Assembly: GCA_033439765.1 (NCBI GenBank)
Contig: JAULSN010000001.1
Coordinates: 7,068,001-7,132,000, forward strand
DNA length: 64,000 bases
From: Lasiosphaeria ovina
Lineage: Eukaryota; Ascomycota; Sordariomycetes; Sordariales; Lasiosphaeriaceae
Reading direction: 5' to 3'
In this document: positions 58,582-64,000 of the stretch, in pieces
Layout: each line of letters opens with the position of its first letter
How positions within the stretch are numbered: the first letter of the stretch is position 1
Position numbers and translations under genes: made by a program
The notes under the pieces: generated by a model
The model's database searches: none
What the model saw: only the letters and a program-made list of their open reading frames with translations
What the model was told of the DNA's origin: nothing

Positions 58582-60637
58582 ATGAAAACCTCGATCGAAA
58601 GCAAACCTGAGGACGAAGGTAACCCACGGCTGTCCGAGGAACCTACAACGGCAGGGAAAGTTTCCACAAGAGCCATATGCGAGAACTGTAGGAACCTGAA
58701 TCCAGACGACCCAGAATTCGGCGATCTTTTCGTGTGGTCGTCGTCCTTGCCCGGCAGCCCGCCTACCAGCTGTCGCTTCTGCAATTCATCTACAATGCTG
58801 CGGCATCCATGGTCCCCTCTTTCGCCTCGGGCTCTCAGATTCACGCGTCTGTTAAACCGCTCCCAAAGCATGATAGGATAGATTTGAGCTTCGGTGGCCG
58901 GCTCAGCATGCAGATCTATTCTTGTCGCAGCACGCCACAACTGTTCCGAGGTTGTAGAAGCGTCTGTGATCAGTTTTTGTTAACCGGATGGCTCGCACAG
59001 AGACACACCGACATCCGCAGCCTCATGAACCTTGGGCGGATCTCACCGATACCAGCAGCGATGACTCGTTCGAGTTCGTACTGAACTGCCTGCAACACTG
59101 CAAACAAAACCACCCAAAGTGTTCTCAGCGGAGTCCCACTTTCCAGCCATCACGCCTTATCCGTTGCGCAGACATCAATGGACAGTTACAGCTTCTGGAA
59201 CATGGCTAGATGGTTCCGAATCCGTCGCCTATTAGATATGTAGCACTGAGCTATTGCTGGGGCTCTGCAAACTTCTTCAAGATGACGCGGGCGAACATCT
59301 ACCGGCTAAAGCAGGGGTTCAGCCTCTCGGATCTACCCAGGACGCTGCAGGGCGCCATCCGCGTCACACGGCAGCTGGGCGTTTCATACATTTGGATAGA
59401 TGCCCTCTGCATCATTCAGGGTGACACGGCCGACTAGCAAAAGGAGTCCGGGACGATGCCCGATGTGTACAGCAACGCATGAATTACCCTCGCTGCTTTC
59501 TCCGCTGCGTCGGTTATCGAAGGATTCCTCAATTTGAAAAGAAACCCTGTCCGGATTACGCGCACTCGGCCAGGCGGGGATGGTGTCATGACGGTCCTGG
59601 TTGCCCAGTAGAAGGTACGAACCGGTCTCCATGCTTCGAGCCTGCAGAACGATTGGAGCCCGGTTATGGGAACGCAAGACGGCGACTTCGATCCGGTACA
59701 GAAAAGGGGTTGGTGGTTCCAGGAAGAAATCCTCTCCCGCCGGTTCGTCGCATTCTCTAGGCACGAGATCCAGTGGTCATGCAGAACGGAGTCGGGTTGC
59801 CAATGCCGGCTCCTCGATCGGGGCCCCAGGGCGATCCCGCATACGCAGAGCCTTCCGGACGATCCGTTCCGATTCTGGGCCGAGATGCTTCCCTTTTACA
59901 CCCAGAGAAGCCTCAGGTTTCCAAGCGACGTACTACCAGGCATCTCCGGACTGGCTCGAGAGATCCAACGGATCACTTCTACGGACTACGTTGCAGGGAT
60001 TTGGTTGCATGACCTCAAGAGAAGCCTCGACTGGAAACCTCAAGACGATATCACCGCCTGTCCCTCTACCTACAGAGCGCCCTCGTTCTCGTGGGCCTCG
60101 ATTGATAGCCCCATCTTTATGCGCACCGCAGCCGACTTTCGTCCCGGTGTTGCGTCCGTCGTGAGCTGGGACGTCCAGCCCAGAGGCCAGGGTCCGTTCG
60201 GGGAGGTCAAATACGCAAGCTTGACGTTGTCTGGCTTCGTTTGCGTAGCGACCATTACCCGCAAGCCGGAAAGCTTCAGCGGGTTCGAATACCGTGTAGC
60301 CATTGCCGACAGAAGCGCGGTCTTGGACGAGGACACATACCTTGTGAAATTCCAAACAAAAGACCTGGTTGGACGTGGGGGCTGGTCCGTTCGCAGGTCA
60401 CAGGAAGAAGTGAAACAGAGTCACGAGCAATGGGGCCCTGGCGTCGCTGTGCAGGCGCTTTGTCTTAGCGTTGAGGAGACAGCCGTCGAGTTTCTTGTGT
60501 TGGGACAGTGCCCGTATGACGTAACGAAGCTGGAAAGGATCGGAACGGCGATATTTACCACGGCAATCTCATCTTTCAAAGACTTTGCTGGCGAGGTAAC
60601 TCACGCTTGCCATGGACAAACTGTCACGTTGTTATAA
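58582..60637 (+). pseudogene. HET-domain pseudogene with four in-frame stops
   Basis: Remains of a heterokaryon-incompatibility gene. From about 59060 to 60637 a single frame encodes HET landmarks: RYVALSYCWGSANFF, LPRTLQGAIRVTRQLGVSYI, WIDALCIIQGD, then RGWWFQEEILSRRFVAFSRH and a long C-terminal part with SFSWASIDSPI. It is interrupted by TAG at 59207, TAG at 59435, TGA at 59480 and TAG at 59609. Each stop can come from one C-to-T or G-to-A change (TGG, CGA or CAG codons); the aligned context suggests Trp at the second and Arg at the third. The N-terminal part (58582-58881, with ICENCRNLNPDDPEFGDLF) lies in another frame, so at least two frameshifts also exist. Function lost unless readthrough occurs. 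Confidence 0.85.
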
Positions 60638-61148
60638 TAACAGCAACTTTTTGGGGTACTAAGCTGAGTGTCTCAAAAGCAAAATTGCGCCCAGCATTTT
60701 TCTGCGCGCCCGTCCCGAAATTGTCGAACTGCCGATTTACATCTCCATATTGGTTGGCGGTACCGGCGGTACCGGGCTGCTTGTCAAAATCTCTGTCTGA
60801 CAGTGATGGAGACATGTTCGACAGTTCCTGCCCTGCCATGTGCAGCGGCTCGGCCTGCGTTTGCAGCACCGCCTTAAATGCGTGATACTCAGTCAACGCT
60901 TCCAAATCCTCCAAATTGCTATCCATAAGGACTTCAGCCGTATGCTTGCTTACCTTAACAGCGATGGACCGATACACCGAAGGGACATATTCTCTTGTTG
61001 ACTTCCTGGCAATTTTCTGGAAGATCTCCAGTAACTTGTCGGCCTTTCCCTCACAGCTTTCCAGGGCCCCCGGCAGGTTGGCGTCGTCCGCAGAGCTTGA
61101 ATTTTTTGCTAGAATTTTCGCCCCTCGAAGGGTTTGCTCAACTAGCAG
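60624..61148 (-). pseudogene. SesA-like NLR-associated domain with sigma-like amyloid tail, 5' truncated
   Basis: A continuous minus-strand frame from 61148 to the stop at 60624. It reads LVEQTLRGAKILAK, CEGKADKLLEIFQKIARKS, VYRSIAVK, LEDLEALTEYHAFKA and PSLSDRDFD. This follows the pattern of the fungal SesA / NACHT N-terminal helical domain. The tail, GTANQYGDVNRQFDNFGTG followed by AQKNAG, is Asn/Gln/Gly-rich and resembles the sigma amyloid signalling motif found after such domains. A TAA at 61149-61151 blocks the upstream frame and no ATG opens the domain. The N-terminal helix is therefore missing or lies in an unidentified exon; a CTAAC...TAG acceptor-like sequence sits right at the boundary. 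It overlaps the end of the HET pseudogene tail to tail. Confidence 0.6.
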
Positions 61149-61258
61149 TTAGAGTGTTCCAGAAGGATACGCGGTGCTGAATATTGTGTTTGCCTGGCTC
61201 GGGCCGGAACTGACAAGGTCGAAGCTGATGCACAGGAGTTTGTCTTAGCATACTTATC

Positions 61259-61669
61259 TTGATCGTGCACGACGTCACATCGTCGCTGGGAGCCACTGTC
61301 CAGTCTCAATCTACCGGCCGCGGTAGCTCCGCCGAAACCGAGTCACGGCCTCCCACACAGGGATTTATCGCTTGGAATGGCGGTGGACCGCGTCTACAAG
61401 ATATTCATCGAGAATTTCGGGAAACAGCTGCAACCTACACCGAGGCAATGAAGAACATGCTTGCGCGCTATGGAATCTCTCGCTCGTTTCAGCACCACGA
61501 GGACCCAGGTCACCAGGACAAGCTAACGACCTGGATCGAGTATCTCGCCTACCAGTATGCGCTACACTACCGGTACCAGTTTCTAGCTACAAGGAGGCAG
61601 CCAGAATACGACGAAGTATGGACGGATCTGGCTGGCGATCTGAGCGAACCAAGGTCATTTTCATTTTGA
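61259..61669 (+). pseudogene. Fragment of a fungal-conserved family of unknown function
   Basis: The frame encodes LARYGISRSFQHHEDPGHQD followed by KLTTWIEYLAYQYALHYRY. I recognise the pattern 'YG..R.F..HEDP..QD..TTWIEYL.(F/Y).Y' from fungal hypothetical proteins often found with HET/NLR genes. Only about 100 codons remain and the frame stops at 61669 with SEPRSFSF, shorter than usual. No good start precedes the motif. Likely a relic, possibly a short gene. Function unknown. Confidence 0.4.
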
Positions 61670-62283
61670 TTCTCTTGAAAAGAGATGTTCGGATAGGTAC
61701 GCTTGCTGCGCCACGAGCAGGTCACGTCCAATCATCTTGATCCACCAGCTGACAGCAGTGCCTCGTGTCAGCCGCCCGAATGGTGCCGCCACAGACCATC
61801 GGCTATTGGCCGCCAAGCGAGCAACGCGGTTTTCCACTCGTGCCCCTTCGTGCTCAAATGCAATTGGAGCCCCCCAGCATCTTCCCCGCTCGCGGATCCG
61901 GGCGCTTCTTCCCAACCTCTGACCTGCGTTTACGGAACCGCCGCAATCGCGACTTAACATACAACGCAATTCAACTTGAACAGCATCTCCAACCAGTTGT
62001 TGATCACAGCCGGCCGTGCAACCTTCGTCGGCTAGCCGTCGATTCTTCCCGGTCCACTCGGTCCTTCTTCAAACTCACCAGAAGGGCGCCGAGATTTCGA
62101 AGAACAAAGACACGCACCCCCATATCGGTGGTCTACGGTGGAACACCCGTCCAGAAGGACGCGGAGATTTTGAAGAACAAAGACACGCACCCCCATGGAG
62201 GCCAGGACTCCAGGTCCGCAGACCGGGGACGTCCAAGCAGCGCAGGACGGGACACCCGATTTGGACCGCCCACAAGACCCGCA
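61670..62283. other. 5' flank of the HET gene with a direct repeat
   Basis: Holds a direct repeat of about 44 bp: copies starting at 62079 and 62152 share CCAGAAGG, GAGATTT and GAAGAACAAAGACACGCACC. No gene seen otherwise. Confidence 0.5.
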
Positions 62284-64000
62284 ATGCGGCTGATCAACGT
62301 CAAAACATGCAAGTTGGACGAGTTTCACGACAACGAAACCCCCAAGTACGCGATACTGTCGCATACTTGGGGCCACGATAGCGAGGAGCTTACTTTCCGC
62401 GATGTCGAAGAGGGGAGGATCGATAAACCCGGCATCGGGTCTATCAAGTTCCGGGGAAGCTGCCAACAAGCCAAACAAGATAAACTCGGATACGTATGGA
62501 TTGATACCTGTTGCATTGACAAAACCAACCTGGTGGAGCTCAGCGAGGCCATCAACTCTATGTTCCGATGGTATCGGCGTGCTTCCGTCTGTTATACCTA
62601 CATGTCTGACGTTCCTGCCGGCGATGCTCCCCAAAACCCTGCGTCCAAGTTCTGGACAAGTCGGTGGTTCGGCAGGGGATGGACCTTGCAGGAGCTACTA
62701 GCGCCCAAGATATTGCGGTTTTACAACGCGGAGTGGGGCTACCTCGGGACCAAGGGGACTTTGCGGACCGCTATCAGGAAAATTACCGCCATTCCTATTC
62801 AAATCCTCTTGGGGATTACCGAGTTGCACGGTGCGAGCGTTGCGCAGCGCATGTCATGGGCTGCCGGGAGAGAGACGAAAAGGACCGAGGACCTCGCATA
62901 CTGTCTTCTGGGAATCTTTGGTGTGACGATGCCGATGATATATGGCGAGGGCGGTGACCAGGCCTTCCTCCGGCTACAAGACGAGATCATGAAGGCGATG
63001 AGAGACGATTCGATCCTGGCGTGGGGCCTTGGCTCCGAGGCGCCTGTTAGCGACCCCGACCAAGCTGACCAAGTTAGAGCTGGGAGGATCTTGGCAGCCG
63101 CCCCATCAGATTTCGCGTATTCCGGGCATATAGTCTGCCGTGAGCAATCGAGCATATCGCTGAGACCACTCGACATGTCCGGCGGCAGCCTTCGGCTCTA
63201 CCTATCGCTACTCACCACCTCCGGGCGTGGGGTAGTCGGGTTACTGGCTTGCGGGCCCGACCATGACCCACAACAAGTCGTTGGAATTCCTCTTGCCCAA
63301 ACGGCATCGGGGGCATCTGACGAGTATGTCAGACCGGCGGGGTGCCATGCAGCATTACAGCCGATAACCGCATCCGGCGTCCCGCCCAGACTCATCTACA
63401 TCAGGAATGACAGGTCAAGCAACAAGTCTGCCGACACAAAGCAGCAGTACTGGCTTTACGATGACGCCTTTGCGGAAATTAACCTAGACTTGGTTGATGT
63501 GAACCCTCCATCCTGCTGGGACCAAGAGCAAGCCATGATCGTATCGACACTTGCACCCCTAGATGGTGCTACGCATCAAACCTTGGCCCGGTTTCGGCAT
63601 AATAAGGAAGAGTCTCCCGACTTTGTGCTACTACTTGAGTTTAAACAGCAGGGTACCTCCGTCGAGCCCCAGTGCCACGTTGCGATATGCGATAGGGATA
63701 CGTCGCTTCGGGTACTCGCCAAGAAGCTGGAATACGTAGCGCAAAAAACATTTGGCCAGAGCAGTGCGAGCAATGGATTAGTACACTTACGAGTAGCATT
63801 GGAACACGGTGCGCGGCGGACAATATCTACCATTGGGCTGGAAGTACTATCCCGTCCACCAGACATCACTATCAATATCACTACAGAGTTACAAAAGCAG
63901 GACCTAATACTGGAGCTTACGGAGACAATGGAAGCCGAGCGGCAGAGCAATATAAAGAAAGAGGAGCTGAAGCAGGAGATAAACGACAAAGGCAGCCGGT
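62284..64000 (+). CDS. HET-domain protein, 3' end outside the window
   Basis: Open without a stop from ATG 62284 to the right edge, at least 572 residues. It starts MRLINVKTCKLDEFHDNETP, the classic N-terminus of HET proteins. The three HET blocks are present: KYAILSHTWG (21-30), GYVWIDTCCIDK (69-80) and RGWTLQELLAP (131-141), plus NSMFRWYRRASVCYTYMSDV and DLAYCLLGIFGVTMPMIYGE. HET domains trigger cell death when incompatible hyphae fuse. After the HET domain (about 1-240) comes an unassigned beta-rich region, then from about residue 535 a charged, heptad-like helix (KQDLILELTETMEAERQSNI). HET proteins of this type may carry NACHT-WD or other C-termini; what follows here is unseen. It is the only intact-looking member of the island. 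Confidence 0.9.
   Translation, partial: MRLINVKTCKLDEFHDNETPKYAILSHTWGHDSEELTFRDVEEGRIDKPGIGSIKFRGSCQQAKQDKLGYVWIDTCCIDKTNLVELSEAINSMFRWYRRASVCYTYMSDVPAGDAPQNPASKFWTSRWFGRGWTLQELLAPKILRFYNAEWGYLGTKGTLRTAIRKITAIPIQILLGITELHGASVAQRMSWAAGRETKRTEDLAYCLLGIFGVTMPMIYGEGGDQAFLRLQDEIMKAMRDDSILAWGLGSEAPVSDPDQADQVRAGRILAAAPSDFAYSGHIVCREQSSISLRPLDMSGGSLRLYLSLLTTSGRGVVGLLACGPDHDPQQVVGIPLAQTASGASDEYVRPAGCHAALQPITASGVPPRLIYIRNDRSSNKSADTKQQYWLYDDAFAEINLDLVDVNPPSCWDQEQAMIVSTLAPLDGATHQTLARFRHNKEESPDFVLLLEFKQQGTSVEPQCHVAICDRDTSLRVLAKKLEYVAQKTFGQSSASNGLVHLRVALEHGARRTISTIGLEVLSRPPDITINITTELQKQDLILELTETMEAERQSNIKKEELKQEINDKGSR

Overview
The window is nuclear DNA from a filamentous ascomycete, most likely a Sordariomycete (Sordariales-like). 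Genes are well separated, GC-rich and interrupted by short introns (about 50-120 nt) with GT...AG borders and CTAAC-like branch sites. The families are typical of such fungi: PTH11-type receptor, cutinase, KP4-like protein, WSC protein, HET proteins and a SesA-like fragment. Exon junctions were built by hand so that frames and family motifs join; where phases are stated they were checked arithmetically.

Layout. 0-2.2 kb: 5' end of a secreted tyrosinase, and a GH43 exo-beta-1,3-galactanase with a CBM35. 2.2-8.7 kb: mostly gene-free, holding one PTH11-like seven-helix protein, an 873-bp element with 282-bp inverted ends, and a diverged third copy of that end. 8.7-11.8 kb: a KP4-like secreted protein diverging from a WSC-type secreted protein whose frame breaks at a (CT)15 microsatellite in the signal peptide. 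12.3-15.1 kb: a bZIP/DUF3425 regulator diverging from a short-chain dehydrogenase. 15.5-24.4 kb: an unrecognised protein, a cutinase, an O-methyltransferase and a trans-aconitate-methyltransferase-like enzyme. 25-33.5 kb: a doubtful ORF, a C2H2 factor, a membrane-anchored C2H2 protein and an APH-type kinase. 34-47.7 kb: an aldonolactone-oxidase-like flavoenzyme with an unusual N-terminal extension, a P450, a Ctr copper transporter, an intron-containing tRNA-Tyr, a tetraspan membrane protein and a TauD-like dioxygenase. 50-56 kb: a MUP1-type amino-acid permease and a 14-TM MFS transporter.

The last 7 kb (57-64 kb) is the most unusual part. It is an accessory island of non-self-recognition genes: a scrap of a HET gene on the minus strand, a HET pseudogene with four in-frame stops, a 5'-truncated SesA-like domain ending in an Asn/Gln/Gly-rich tail that resembles the fungal sigma amyloid motif, a fragment of a fungal-conserved unknown family, and an apparently intact HET gene that runs off the end. 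All four stops can be explained by C:G to T:A changes, which fits repeat-induced point mutation.

No polyketide synthase, NRPS, CRISPR array, rRNA or prokaryotic-type operon was seen. Most genes look like independent secreted or metabolic functions, not one pathway.
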